Of a stretch of DNA of 64,000 bases, positions 46,701 to 56,632 are shown piece by piece. Position 1 is the first letter of the stretch. Every line of letters starts with the position of its first letter. The notes beneath the pieces are model-generated. The model saw only the letters and a list, made by a program, of their open reading frames with translations, was not told the DNA's origin and made no database searches. This DNA is from Leuctra nigra (Eukaryota > Arthropoda > Insecta > Plecoptera > Leuctridae), in the NCBI GenBank assembly GCA_934045905.1, contig OW203768.1:28363060-28427059 (forward strand), written 5' to 3'. The translations under genes and the position numbers were made by a program.

Positions 46701-49700
46701 ATCCACCAGAGGTCAGTCGTGTTCCTTATTTTCTCTAATGCTGATTAATTTTTATATCAAAGAAATGAGCTTAGGCAAAACGTTAAAACCTCAAAAACAC
46801 GTACTAGGCGAATTATTCTTTTTGTCGTGAACAATACGCTATAGCAAAGATAATAGTGAATTTTCTCCGACGTCCACAATCCACGAGACTAAATAACGTG
46901 GACGGATGGCGTCTAACATTTAGCGTTCATTTCGGTTTTACACAATGTTCAAGTACATTGATTTGTAAGCCACTTCTACTTTTTTCAGCGTAAAAATGAT
47001 TGTCGGACACTTGATAAGAATAGACTGGGGTTTTTTTATAAGAAAGGTAGGTACTATTTGCCATCTTTTATTTTACCTTGAGTTTCCTGAACGACAGGCA
47101 CATGATAGTTAGGTCTCTGGTTGCTCGAACATTCTTCTTGATGGCCATATTCATCTGTTCGTCGAACCTGACCGTCGCTGCCAGATGGAACACGATGTTG
47201 ACATGTTCAGCCAACAGATGGCGGTCTTCCTCGCTGATTCCCAGACCCTCCTGGATGATGTCTCCTGCCACGACCACCAGCTTGCTCTTGAAGTCAGGAT
47301 TCTCCTCTCTCAGACGATCAAAACACTGGAACAAGAGATGAACTTTGTTCAGCCAACATGATTCCCAGACCCTCCTGGATGATGTCTCCTGCCACGAACA
47401 CCAGCTTGCTCTTGAAGTCAGGATTCTCCTCTCTCAGACGATCAAAACACTGGAACAAGAGATGTACTTTGTTCAGCCAACATGATTCCCATTTCCCTGA
47501 CAGAGGAAGAGCAAGATTAAGGGCAAAGAAAATTAAGGGTTTATGGGGAAAGCAGAACGGGAAGTAGAAAGGGAAAGGGTACAAAATAAAGGGTAAAAAA
47601 AGATATAAAGAAAAAAATAATAAAAAGTAAAGAGGGTACATGAAGAGTGAAGAAGAGGAGAAGGACACGGAGAAGTAGAATGAGAAAATAATGAGGGGGG
47701 AAGAGAAATTGTGACCAAATAAAATGGGGTAGAAAATTGATGAAGAAGATTTTTTGAGCGAGCGAATTGACCAATACCTTTCGTCATTTTTGGCACGTAA
47801 CTCTATTTTATTTTATTTCATTTTTCTGTAACTGCATGTGCACGGTCGCACAGTTTGAAATTTTCTTCGAACATACTAGTCGGGCGTTAGCTCGACGCTT
47901 CCAAACACCGTTTTATTACGAGGTCTACCTTTTATAACACTACAAGTTTACTACCAGAGACTGTATACAGCTACGGCTCGAGTAGTTTATTTATTTTAAT
48001 TTGTTCTATATTCTCAACGGAGCCCGCAAGTAAGAATGTAATAGAGCAAGGAGGAGAGGAAACGCGGTACCGGCATGTTGCCTACTCCTGACGAAAGATA
48101 TCAAGGGGGACAATGGCTTAACGTCCCATCCGAAGGACAGTGTAACATTACCGCGCCGTCGAAAGACTGATAACATGTAAAGGGAGGTCGTCACACTAAC
48201 CGAAAACCACCCCAGTCTCTCTGGCTCAACGACCGCCCGGCAGCGAGAATGGAAACGACAAAGAGTTGCTTATGGGAGAATCAGCTCTTCCACTGAGATG
48301 CTCCGCCGCGCTGTTGAATGCGCGTAAACCGTTTATATTATGAACAATTCAGACATCGCAGACCCAATAGCTCAGTTGGTAAAGCATTGGCCTATGGTGC
48401 AAAAGAGCGTCTGTTCGAATCCTGCCGCGGTCTCACTTTTTATATTGCATTTTTTACAAGTATTAATCCTGCCTAACCATAGAGTTATTTTTTATTTAAA
48501 GTTGCCCTGCGTAAATTTTCTCAAGTTAGAAGGTGTCTACCCATAGAGAGTTTAATTCCTGAGGCTGCCAAGTAAAACGTATGCGCATCTGACTGCACAG
48601 CAAAGCAAATCAGCTCAATCAGCTGCTTCTCCCATAAGCAACTCTTTGTCGTTTCAATTCTCGCCACCCGGCAAGGCAAAGTTGAATGGTCACCCATCCA
48701 ACCGCTGACCACGCTCAATGATGCTTAACCTCGGTGATCTAACGGGAACCGAGGTATCCAACACACCAACCGTTGGGTTATACAAACCCATAGCATAGTG
48801 ATATAGTTAAATTGATTTCGAGCTATCGGCTCGCACACACACAATTAGAAATAAAAGTTGAAAACCACGCTTATCGGGTATTTTGACACCTGACAACACC
48901 TACCAAATTTCAAAGTAAAATTTTACCCTGAATTTTACCCTTCAGGGTAAAATTTGGGCCTGAAACATGATCGTAAACACTTTCATGGTGGCTGGCTGGC
49001 TGGTTGGTTGGCTGACCACGGTTTGCTCATCTCTACAGACGAACGGTTTGGTTTAGAGGGTTGCAATTGGTAGATACATAGATATTATGGGTATGTGGGG
49101 CCCTTTGAAAGAAAATCGAAAAATATTTACCGGAAGTGAAATTATTCGCGAAAATGTTATGTTACAAATCGAACGGCTCCATCGAGAGTTTTGAAATTTT
49201 ACATAATAAAGACAATATATTGAGAGACACACAACTTCAAGAAAAACCAAAAAATTCTGACTGGAAGTGGATAAATTATCAATATTTACGTTCCGATCGT
49301 CCTCTTTGAGGTAGTTCACAGTTGCATCAGGCATTGTTCGTCTCACTTGCTCATTCACCTTAGGCAAGTGCCAGTGACTTTGCCATTCTTGGGGGGGTCG
49401 TGAGTCCGATTCCCACGAGAGGCTAATATTTTTATTTTTTTCAATTTCCTTTCTTCCTTTTGGCGTTCATGGATAAATGTGCAAAATGATAATCCGATAT
49501 GCATTCAACGCTTACATAGCTACACTTTTATTATTATACTTATATTGACTATAATAATGATTTGCCAATACACGTTAAAGGTTTGGCTCAGCTACTAAAC
49601 AAGTAACCACACAAATAGGCTCCATTACCCGGTGTATTAGGGTTTCATAGCATTTTATTTGTTCAAATTATTGAGTTGTAATAAATGTGTTAATTTGTCA

Positions 49701-52700
49701 ACCTTTGGCTCAGTTACTAAACAAGAAACCATACAAAAAGGCTCCATTACTCGGTGTATCAAGAGTTCTCAACGTTTAATTTGTAAAAATTATTTAAGCA
49801 TTATGTCTGTTTGTCAATCTTGGTGAGTCAGTTAATATACACGAAACCACACAAAAAGGCTCCATTACTCGTTGTATTAGGTGATGCGGTAATCTTTGCG
49901 CCTGATTGGGATACAACACTATTTATATGAAGTCATTATATTAGGTACCTACCTACATATCTCGGACGTACTATAACATTACATGCAGGGATGCTGCTCG
50001 TGGCATATAGGCAATCCGTCTACATAGGTGTAATGCGGGTTGCCTACATCACACGTACTCCTCGCCATTAACACTATAAACACCGGGCGGCTCAGATAGT
50101 TAATCTAAAAGGACCCTTGGTTGACATCTTAAATGTGCGCACCAATATGAAGAAATATAAAATTTACAATTTATTAATTTGACACTTTTAGAACCAATAG
50201 TAGTAATAAAATAATTAATTAAATTAATAATAATTAATTTAATTAATTATTAGTAGAAATTAAATTTGCATTACACTTTATAGTCAACGAGAAATGGAAG
50301 CCATGGTAGAACGGACAAAAAACTGAAATGCTGTACAAAAACAATTAAATTATAAAAAAACTGCCAAGAACATGCCCACCTAAAAGTATTGAGATCTAAA
50401 AGGAGGGCCGCAATAATATTGTTAAAACATGTTCGCACTTAAAATTCGTGAAATAATTTTGCACAAAAACTACCGCCCAGCACTACCCTTAACTTTGTGC
50501 CTGCATTTGGCATAAACTGAGCTTCCATATTTCAAACATTAAGAACGAAATTAAAATAAATAAATCTTGGCGCATTGAATTTAACCGGCCACGGACTCCT
50601 TTTTTTATTATTCTTTTAGTTCTTTATCTTCTTGTGACGCCCGCCATTTTAACGAATGCGCTAAGCTTTTTTATTTTATTTTTATTTTGTTTTTAAATTA
50701 TAGACTCGCACGGCCGCGAGAATTTTTCTGGCAATACCTTTTAAATGGGAATTAAAATTGACCATGACAAAAACTCTTCCGGCTTACTCATTTAAACAAT
50801 TAAAACTGATATGGAATAAACACGAAGTTCTAACACATTTAAATTAGTAAATGTAATGCATATACATTAAAATGATCCATTCCGTATTCAAGATCAACAC
50901 ATTTTCAAGGGGTTTGACGAGTTTATTTCCGTGGCAGGGCTATTTTGAAAGACATTTGAGAACGAAACCTAAATAGTAGACAGACCTGTACAATCATTTT
51001 AAAATTTCGAAAACTGGATTTTTGAGCGAGCGAAGCGAGCGTCTTTTATGGGCATTTTGGCACGGACCTTCGTTTTTTTTCTGTTCCTGAGGTTATACAG
51101 GTCAGAGTTTTTCTTTGATCGGGCTGAAATTTTGCACACATGTACGGAACATTTTTGGGCGTTGCAGACTATATTTTTTTTGAAATCCACTGATTGGTTC
51201 AAATTTAAAAAAATATTATCTTTCGACAAGTCATTACGACCAACATTTTCTCCAATCATACAAAGTTTCAGCCAAACCCTGCCATTGGTTAAAATTAAAA
51301 AAAATCTTTCATGTGATTATTGAAATTTAAAACCGTTTGAGCGATCAACTTTAAACTTTGCACGGTCATTTGGACCAACATTATCTGTATTTTGAACAAT
51401 TTTCAGACTAATCTGTGTTTAAAACCAAAAGTTATTTTTAGTTTTCGGAAATTTTGCGTGTTGGCTGTCAAATATCTCGAATTTCATATTTTACGGCTAC
51501 TTCGAATTTTCAGTTCCAAGGTTGTTAGAGCAGAAACTTTCGAACGCATATGAAACTTGTATGACCGTTCAACAGATCGATCTAATATTGTGTACACAGA
51601 CCAATATCATTTGAATGGTCCCGGATATATTTTTTTTTACTAGATTTTGTGATTTTTGAAAGTTAACAAGAAATATTTTGTTAATTTTTCAAGATTTTCA
51701 TGCAATTCTGTGACAAAATTCAAGAATTATTGGCTTTTTAAATTTACGATAGACAGAATTTCGGTTCGAGATGATGCGCGTATATCCGTGCTCGCTCATT
51801 AACGCGTAACACAGAGCGTTTTGGTATAAATAATTAATACATTCTCCTAAAAGAGAAGTCTTTGTCAGAATAATATTTGCGCTCCGCACCGAGCTAGTGA
51901 CGAAACAGTGCACGACAATCTCGAAATACTCACTTATCAACGCGTTACATGACGCATGCACGACGATCTCGAATGACTCACTTATCAACGCGTTACATGA
52001 CGCATGCACGACGATCTCGAATGACTCACTTATCAACGCGTTACATGACGCATGCACGACGATCTCGAATGACTCACTTATCAACGCGTTACATGACGTA
52101 TGCACGACGATCTAGAATGACTCACTTATCAACGCGTTACATGACGCATGCACGACGATCTCGAATGACTCACTTATCAACGCGTTACATGACGCATGCA
52201 CGACGATCTCGAATGACTCACTTATCAACGCGTTACATGACGCATGCACGACGATCTCGAATGACTCACTTATCAACGCGTTACATGACGCATGCACGAC
52301 GATCTCGAATGACTCACTTATCAACGCGTTACATGACGTATGCACGACGATCTCGAATGACTCACTTATCAACGCGTTACATGACGCATGCACGACGATC
52401 TCGAATGACTCACTTATCAACGCGTTACATGACGTATACACGACGATCTCGAATGACTCACTTATCAACGCGTTTCATGACGCATGCACGACGATCTCGA
52501 ATGACTCACTTATCAACGCGTTACATGACGTATGCACGACGATCTCGAATGACTCACTTATCAACGCGTTACATGACGTATGCACGACGATCTCGAATGA
52601 CTCACTTATCAACGCGTTACATGACGTATGCACGACGATCTCGAATGACTCACTTATCAACGCGTTACATGACGCATGCACGACGATCTCGAATGACTCA

Positions 52701-54747
52701 CTTATCAACGCGTTACATGACGCATGCACGACGATCTCGAATGACTCACTTATCAACGCGTTACATGACGTATGCACGACGATCTCGAATGACTCACTTA
52801 TCAACGCGTTACATGACGCATGCACGACGATCTCGAATGACTCACTTATCAACGCGTTACATGACGCATGCACGACGATCTCGAATGACTCACTTATCAA
52901 CGCGTTACATGACGCATGCACGACGATCTCGAATGACTCACTTATCAACGCGTTACATGACGCATGCACGACGATCTCGAATGACTCACTTATCAACGCG
53001 TTACATGACGCATGCACGACGATCTCGAATGACTCACTTATCAACGCGTTACATGACGCATGCACGACGATCTCGAATGACTCACTTATCAACGCGTTAC
53101 ATGACGCATGCACGACGATCTCGAATGACTCACTTATCAACGCGTTACATGACGCATGCACGACGATCTCGAATGACTCACTTATCAACGCGTTACATGA
53201 CGCATGCACGACGATCTCGAATGACTCACTTATCAACGCGTTACATGACGCATGCACGACGATCTCGAATGACTCACTTATCAACGCGTTACATGACGCA
53301 TGCACGACGATCTCGAATGACTCACTTATCAACGCGTTACATGACGCATGCACGACGATCTCGAATGACTCACTTATCAACGCGTTACATGACGCATGCA
53401 CGACGATCTCGAATGACTCACTTATCAACGCGTTACATGACGCATGCACGACGATCTCGAATGACTCACTTATCAACGCGTTACATGACGCATGCACGAC
53501 GATCTCGAATGACTCACTTATCAACGCGTTACATGACGCATGCACGACGATCTCGAATGACTCACTTATCAACGCGTTACATGACGCATGCACGACGATC
53601 TCGAATGACTCACTTATCAACGCGTTACATGACGTATGCACGACGATCTCGAATGACTCACTTATCAACGCGTTACATGACGCATGCACGACGATCTCGA
53701 ATGACTCACTTATCAACGCGTTACATGACCCATGCACGACGATCTCGAATGACTCACTTATCAACGCGTTACAAGACGTATACACGACGATCTCGAATGA
53801 CTCACTTATCAACGCGTTACATGACGTATGCACGACGATCTCGAATGACTCACTTATCAACGCGATACATGACGCATGCACGACGATCTCGAATGACTCA
53901 CTTATCAACGCGTTACATGACGCATGCACGACGATCTCGAATGACTCACTTATCAACGCGTTACATGACGCATGCACGACGATCTCGAATGACTCACTTA
54001 TCAACGCGTTACATGACGCATGCACGACGATCTCGAATGACTCACTTATCAACGCGTTACATGACGCATGCACGACGATCTCGAATGACTCACTTATCAA
54101 CGCGTTACTTGACGCATGCACGACGATCTCGAATGACTCACTTATCAACGCGTTACATGACGCATGCACGACGATCTCGAATGACTCACTTATCAACGCG
54201 TTACATGACGCATGCACGACGATCTCGAATGACTCACTTATCAACGCGTTACATGACGCATGCACGACGATCTCGAATGACTCACTTATCAACGCGTTAC
54301 ATGACGCATGCACGACGATCTCGAATGACTCACTTATCAACGCGTTACATGACGCATGCACGACGATCTCGAATGACTCACTTATCAACGCGTTACATGA
54401 CGCATGCACGACGATCTCGAATGACTCACTTATCAACGCGTTACATGACGTATGCACGACGATCTCGAATGACTCACTTATCAACGCGTTACATGACGTA
54501 TGCACGACGATCTCGAATGACTCACCGGCGACGCGACGAGCTCGTCGACCCTCTCCTGCAGGAGTTTGCCGCGCTTGGTGCGCATGAGCAGATAGATGGT
54601 GACGATGCCGGGACAAGAGCGCAGGAGTTTCTCCACCAACACCTTGCCCATGAAACCTGTTGCTCCTGTGACCAGCACGCTGCAGCCATCATAGAACTCC
54701 TGGATGTCGCTACACGCTGACGTCACAGCCTCTTCAAGCAACGACAT
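37643..54747 (-). CDS. Fatty acyl-CoA reductase (alcohol-forming), complete, eight coding exons
   Basis: Reduces long-chain acyl-CoA to fatty alcohol with NADPH, supplying wax esters, pheromones or hydrocarbon precursors in insects. Spliced by eye: 54526-54747, 47077-47325, 43180-43325, 41294-41403, 40404-40596, 39707-39946, 38715-38972, 37643-37703. The total is 1,479 nt, or 492 residues plus TAA, with all junctions in phase. The Rossmann domain has [20 protein letters not shown] (NADP motif TGxxGxxG at 28-35), [22 protein letters not shown], the catalytic pair Y215-x3-K219 ([10 protein letters not shown]), KEPVPGW and NGIIAAAW. The C-terminal FAR_C (sterile) domain starts about 388 ([10 protein letters not shown]). 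A hydrophobic segment closes the protein ([17 protein letters not shown]). The length fits the family (500-550). The N-terminal choice is ATG 54747. Several splice sites touch repeats. Confidence 0.93.
37704..38714. other. FAR intron 7, no element recognised
   Basis: AT-rich text with no coding signals. I saw no inverted ends and no match to the repeat families named elsewhere. Confidence 0.45.
38715..38972 (-). CDS. FAR coding exon 7 (FAR_C / sterile domain)
   Basis: Acceptor TTTTCAG. Encodes [20 protein letters not shown], the family's WxFD-type block ([20 protein letters not shown]) and GLRKYLLKE. The donor AG/GTAGAT lies just before an in-frame TAG. Confidence 0.92.
39707..39946 (-). CDS. 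FAR coding exon 6
   Basis: Between CTACAG and GTAAGA. Encodes [20 protein letters not shown] and, later, [17 protein letters not shown], leading into the sterile domain. Confidence 0.92.
40020..40085 (-). mobile_element. Family A terminal fragment
   Basis: TTAGGAAAACGCTCTTTGCA then ACGCGTTGATAAGTGAGCC. In element orientation the end is CTAA followed by T. Its ACGCGTTGATAAGTGAG is the closest match in the window to the 48-bp satellite unit. Confidence 0.5.
40404..40596 (-). CDS. FAR coding exon 5
   Basis: Between CCTCAG and GTGTGT. Encodes [20 protein letters not shown] through [20 protein letters not shown] and [15 protein letters not shown]. Confidence 0.93.
41294..41403 (-). CDS. FAR coding exon 4 (catalytic YxxxK)
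   Basis: Between CTCCAG and GTAAGT. Encodes [20 protein letters not shown] and then [14 protein letters not shown]. Carries the short-chain dehydrogenase Tyr-x3-Lys. Confidence 0.93.
41850..43175 (-). mobile_element. Family A element in FAR intron 3
   Basis: Diverged CTAG-side end near 41852 (AGGAAAACGCCCTGTAACGC) and a clear other end CGCTCGCTCTATAATGTACC at 43175. It ends 4-5 bp from the FAR exon 3 donor. Internal texts CCAATGACCATGCAAAG and CCAAACCAATCGAAAGATAA match other copies. Confidence 0.55.
43180..43325 (-). CDS. FAR coding exon 3
   Basis: Acceptor TTCTAG. Encodes [20 protein letters not shown] and then [15 protein letters not shown]. The donor is GG/GTACAT, weak by consensus; a family A element begins about 4 bp further on. 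Confidence 0.88.
43847..45181 (+). mobile_element. Composite element B, copy 4
   Basis: Begins CTAGTGGAGCGGTCGCTCCA. The body has CCGGAAGTGACGTCA motifs, and the foldback end lies at 44785-45181 (CCCCATAAAAAACACTCCGT and inverse). It has the same order as the other copies. It lies in FAR intron 2, and an independent hAT-like element adjoins it. Confidence 0.65.
45191..45969. mobile_element. hAT-like MITE built from ATATCGAT-type repeats
   Basis: The ends TAGGGATGGAG and CTCCATCCCTA are flanked by perfect 8-bp duplications CTTTAGAG (45183-45190 and 45970-45977). Almost all of 45220-45510 consists of GATATATTGAAATATCGAAA-like units, with the inverse orientation at 45738-45950. The unique centre is about 230 bp. 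An 8-bp duplication and TAGGG ends fit hAT elements. Confidence 0.8.
45978..47076. other. FAR intron 2, fragmentary repeats only
   Basis: CCCGCAGGGCGTTTATGGGT near 46100 resembles the repeat at 20100-20470. A 93-codon frame at 46549-46830 shows no family resemblance. Confidence 0.4.
47077..47325 (-). CDS. FAR coding exon 2
   Basis: Acceptor TTCCAG, donor AAG/GTAAAA, 83 codons. Encodes [40 protein letters not shown] and [20 protein letters not shown]. The first 90 nt and the acceptor are also present as a second copy upstream. Confidence 0.93.
47236..47483 (-). repeat. 124-bp tandem duplication of the FAR exon 2 acceptor and exon start
   Basis: Units 47236-47359 and 47360-47483, nearly identical (for example CACGACCACC versus CACGAACACC). 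In gene sense each has 34 nt of intron ending CTTGTTCCAG and then the first 90 nt of exon 2 (TGTTTTGATCGTCTGAGAG onward). Only the gene-proximal unit (47236-47359) continues into the full exon. A length of 124 is not divisible by three. Confidence 0.93.
48010..48305 (+). repeat. SINE-like fragment, plus orientation
   Basis: Contains TTAACGTCCCATCCGAAGGA and AACGACAAAGAGTTGCTTAT. The second of these returns inverted at 48625-48660 in the 5S-derived element. Probably a retroposon fragment. Confidence 0.45.
48361..48436 (+). other. tRNA-like Pol III head (degenerate)
   Basis: Shows an A-box, TAGCTCAGTTGGT, and a B-box, TGTTCGAATCC, at tRNA spacing, and a TTTTT run soon after. The anticodon and T stems carry mismatches and I could not form a good acceptor stem. 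It is therefore read as a tRNA-derived SINE head or decayed tRNA. Confidence 0.45.
48600..48790 (-). repeat. 5S rRNA-derived SINE-like element
   Basis: On the minus strand the text ATCACCGAGGTTAAGCATCA followed by GGTTGGATGGGTGACC closely follows the internal part of 5S rRNA (the A-box/intermediate element/C-box promoter and the 3' GATGGGTGACC). After it comes a non-5S tail including GAAACGACAAAGAGTTGCTT. This layout matches 5S-headed SINEs (SINE3 type). It is not a 5S gene because the 3' arm is replaced. Confidence 0.6.
48791..51021. other. FAR intron 1, no gene recognised; minor internal repeats
   Basis: AGGCTCCATTAC, ending CGGTGTAT or a close variant, recurs at about 49618, 49738 and 49857, a spacing of about 120 bp, giving a weak tandem repeat. 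TAGGTGTAATGCGGGTTGCC near 50026 matches 12390. Confidence 0.4.
51022..51824 (+). mobile_element. Family A element next to the 48-bp satellite
   Basis: Left end TTGAGCGAGCGAAGCGAGC and right end GCTCATTAACGCGTAACACA, then GAGCGTTTTGG without a good CTAG. The satellite begins about 80 bp beyond it and shares the ACGCGT core of this terminus. Confidence 0.55.
51907..54525 (-). repeat. 48-bp minisatellite, about 55 copies, abutting the FAR exon 1 donor
   Basis: In FAR sense each unit starts GTGAGTCATTCGAGATCGTC and ends ACGCGTTGATAA. Copies are nearly identical, with a few substitutions (GCATGC/GTATGC), and the first copies at 51907-51950 are diverged. The array ends precisely at 54525, where GTGAGT is the real splice donor of FAR exon 1. 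Because 48 is divisible by three and the unit lacks stops in some frames, it produces long but meaningless open frames on both strands. Confidence 0.96.
54526..54747 (-). CDS. FAR coding exon 1 (NADP-binding motif)
   Basis: Starts [20 protein letters not shown]. The frame is open upstream to an acceptor-like TTATTGACAG at 54775, so a 5' UTR exon may exist further upstream. The exon ends VDELVASP before the donor GTGAGT, and that donor is the first base of the 48-bp satellite. Confidence 0.9.
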
Positions 54748-54774
54748 TGCTGCAGAGCTGATGTTCTCCACGCA

Positions 54775-55403
54775 CTGTCAATAACCACACTGTTACACAG
54801 CACACAAGAATTAGCACATTTATCTATTGTCACTCACGCGATTGAAATTCTCAACCTTTTTATTCTAAATACGTCATTCATTCGTGTTTGGTATTCTGGA
54901 TGAAATAATTAATGACTTAGTATAAAAATTAGATCAAATTAGTTTTCAACCTGCAAAGATAATCATCATACCTGCAGTTACTAAACGTCCGTGTCTTTAA
55001 TAGACTGGTTTTCGCCAATTTCAAGTAATTATTAAAAAAAATCATACTCATGGCACGGCATGCAACACGATTGTCAAACAATGCGACACGCGAAGAAGTA
55101 AAAAACATACGAGAAGGCAAAACTATCACGAGAGAGGGTTATATTGATTCGGTCCGATCGAGGCCATCTTCATCCGTGTGTATTGGCCTCGGTTAGATGC
55201 AAAACCGAACCTCACTTAAAGTCCAGGTTTGATTTTGGGAGAAGTATTTTTTTCTGGCATCCTTGTCTGTTTTTGAAATGTAAAACACCATAACGCACGA
55301 TCACATCCGCCAAATTCAGGAAATATTCACTGATCTCTATTGTTGTCGCGCCGAGTCAGACCGAGGCTACCTACGTCACTGAGTGGGGCAGGTAACAGGT
55401 ATA
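54775..55403. other. Upstream flank of FAR; possible 5' UTR or promoter area
   Basis: AT-rich. An acceptor-like site TTATTGACAG precedes the FAR exon 1 open frame. No TATA-type promoter could be assigned with confidence. Confidence 0.35.
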
Positions 55404-56469
55404 CCAGAAAAAAACACTCCGTGTAAAAAAGGCAGCCAAGTCTTTTTACTTTCAAAAAATTCAACACCGAAAAGGAGTGATATCAAAAAAGGAGCCAAGT
55501 CAATGACATTTCCAAATATTTAATCGTATTTTTGAAACAAAAGAATAAACACCGAGAAATACTTTACAAAAGGACTTGGCGCAGCGTTTTTTTTAAGACA
55601 TCATTCAATACTAAAAGTGGAAAGAAATTTAAAGGGGGTACATTTTCCTCTTTCTATTAGAGCCCGAATCTATGAATCAAACTACTTTTAGTAATGGCTA
55701 TATTATAGTTTTGTCAATGGCGATAGAAGAAAGATTTCATGCTGTAATAGATAAGTAATATAAGGGTGCAAGAATTAAATACAATTGGAAGTGGGCACAT
55801 ACATATTCTTATAGCACTGTTTTTATGGTGATATTAGAAGGGTATCTTTTCATAATTTGATCTTGACTGAAGGAAATCATGAAACGTTGTCAAATAATTA
55901 CTAACTATCTTTGGAACACTATAATATATTTTTGAAGTTTCAAGTGTATAAAGTTAAAATTTTTAATAGAAATTCAATGTGACTATGTACTTTGTGAAAT
56001 GTTTTGTTATAAAATGTGGACTAATAGAAATGTATTTCATGATGAGAAGGATTAACTCATGAGACTTAATTATGTTGACCACGAAACAATATTACGAAGA
56101 TAACTATTGTGTATTTATTACAAACAAAGGCAACATGTTTCATCGTGTACATATTCAAATAGAAAATATTTTACCGTAGGTATGTATAATATGTAATTAA
56201 AAGATGTTTCCCTTTTATTCCAAAAATTCTTAATGACAGTCGTATATAAATGGCATGCTTATGAATAGAAAAATTTCTTTAAAAAAACGATGCGCCAAGT
56301 CCTTTTGTAAAGTATTTCTCGGTGTTTATTCTTTTATTTCAAAAATACGATTAAATATTTGGAAATGTCATTGACTTGGCTCCTTTTTTGATATCACTCC
56401 TTTTCGGAGTTGAATTTTTTGAAAGTAAAAAGACTTGGCTGCCTTTTTTACACGGAGTGTTTTTTCTGG
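55404..56469. repeat. Large foldback end of composite element B, copy 5
   Basis: CCAGAAAAAAACACTCCGTG and its inverse CACGGAGTGTTTTTTCTGG, arms about 190 bp, AT-rich centre. It is closely related to 8825-9899 over its whole length but inverted. It is followed by a body (56470-58714) that lacks the hairpin end because the next copy begins there. Confidence 0.7.
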
Positions 56470-56632
56470 GATATCATTTATTTTGTTAGTTTATTCATAC
56501 AGCTTGTAGCACATGTCCGAGCATGGACTAATTTCTTTAAAAAATACGAATCAACCGATTTGGTTACTAAGAAAAGTTGCGTTTGGTATAAGATGAAAAT
56601 GATTATCCAAGAAGAATAGCTTAAGTTTCGTT

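Noticed and set aside
48361..48436. Functional tRNA gene
   Set aside because: The A and B boxes are present, but the T and anticodon stems have mismatches and no acceptor stem closes.
48688..48790. Functional 5S rRNA gene
   Set aside because: The 3' part of 5S is replaced by unrelated SINE-like tail, and there is no tandem 5S repeat context.
51907..54525. CRISPR array appearance (regular repeats)
   Set aside because: There are no variable spacers, the whole 48-bp unit is repeated, and the context is an animal gene.
52475..54616. Open frame of 713 codons on the minus strand (repeating [16 protein letters not shown])
   Set aside because: Also a satellite by-product, in a different frame from FAR exon 1. 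The FAR frame itself hits a stop 14 codons after the donor.
51949..54720. Open frame of 923 codons on the plus strand (repeating [16 protein letters not shown])
   Set aside because: It is a by-product of a 48-bp unit (multiple of three) without stops in that frame. It has no non-repeat domain and runs antisense across FAR exon 1.
54481..54771. FAR translation start upstream of 54747 (frame beginning at a GTG near 54771)
   Set aside because: The upstream codon is GTG preceded by an acceptor-like TTGACAG. The first ATG at 54747 gives a normal FAR N-terminus.
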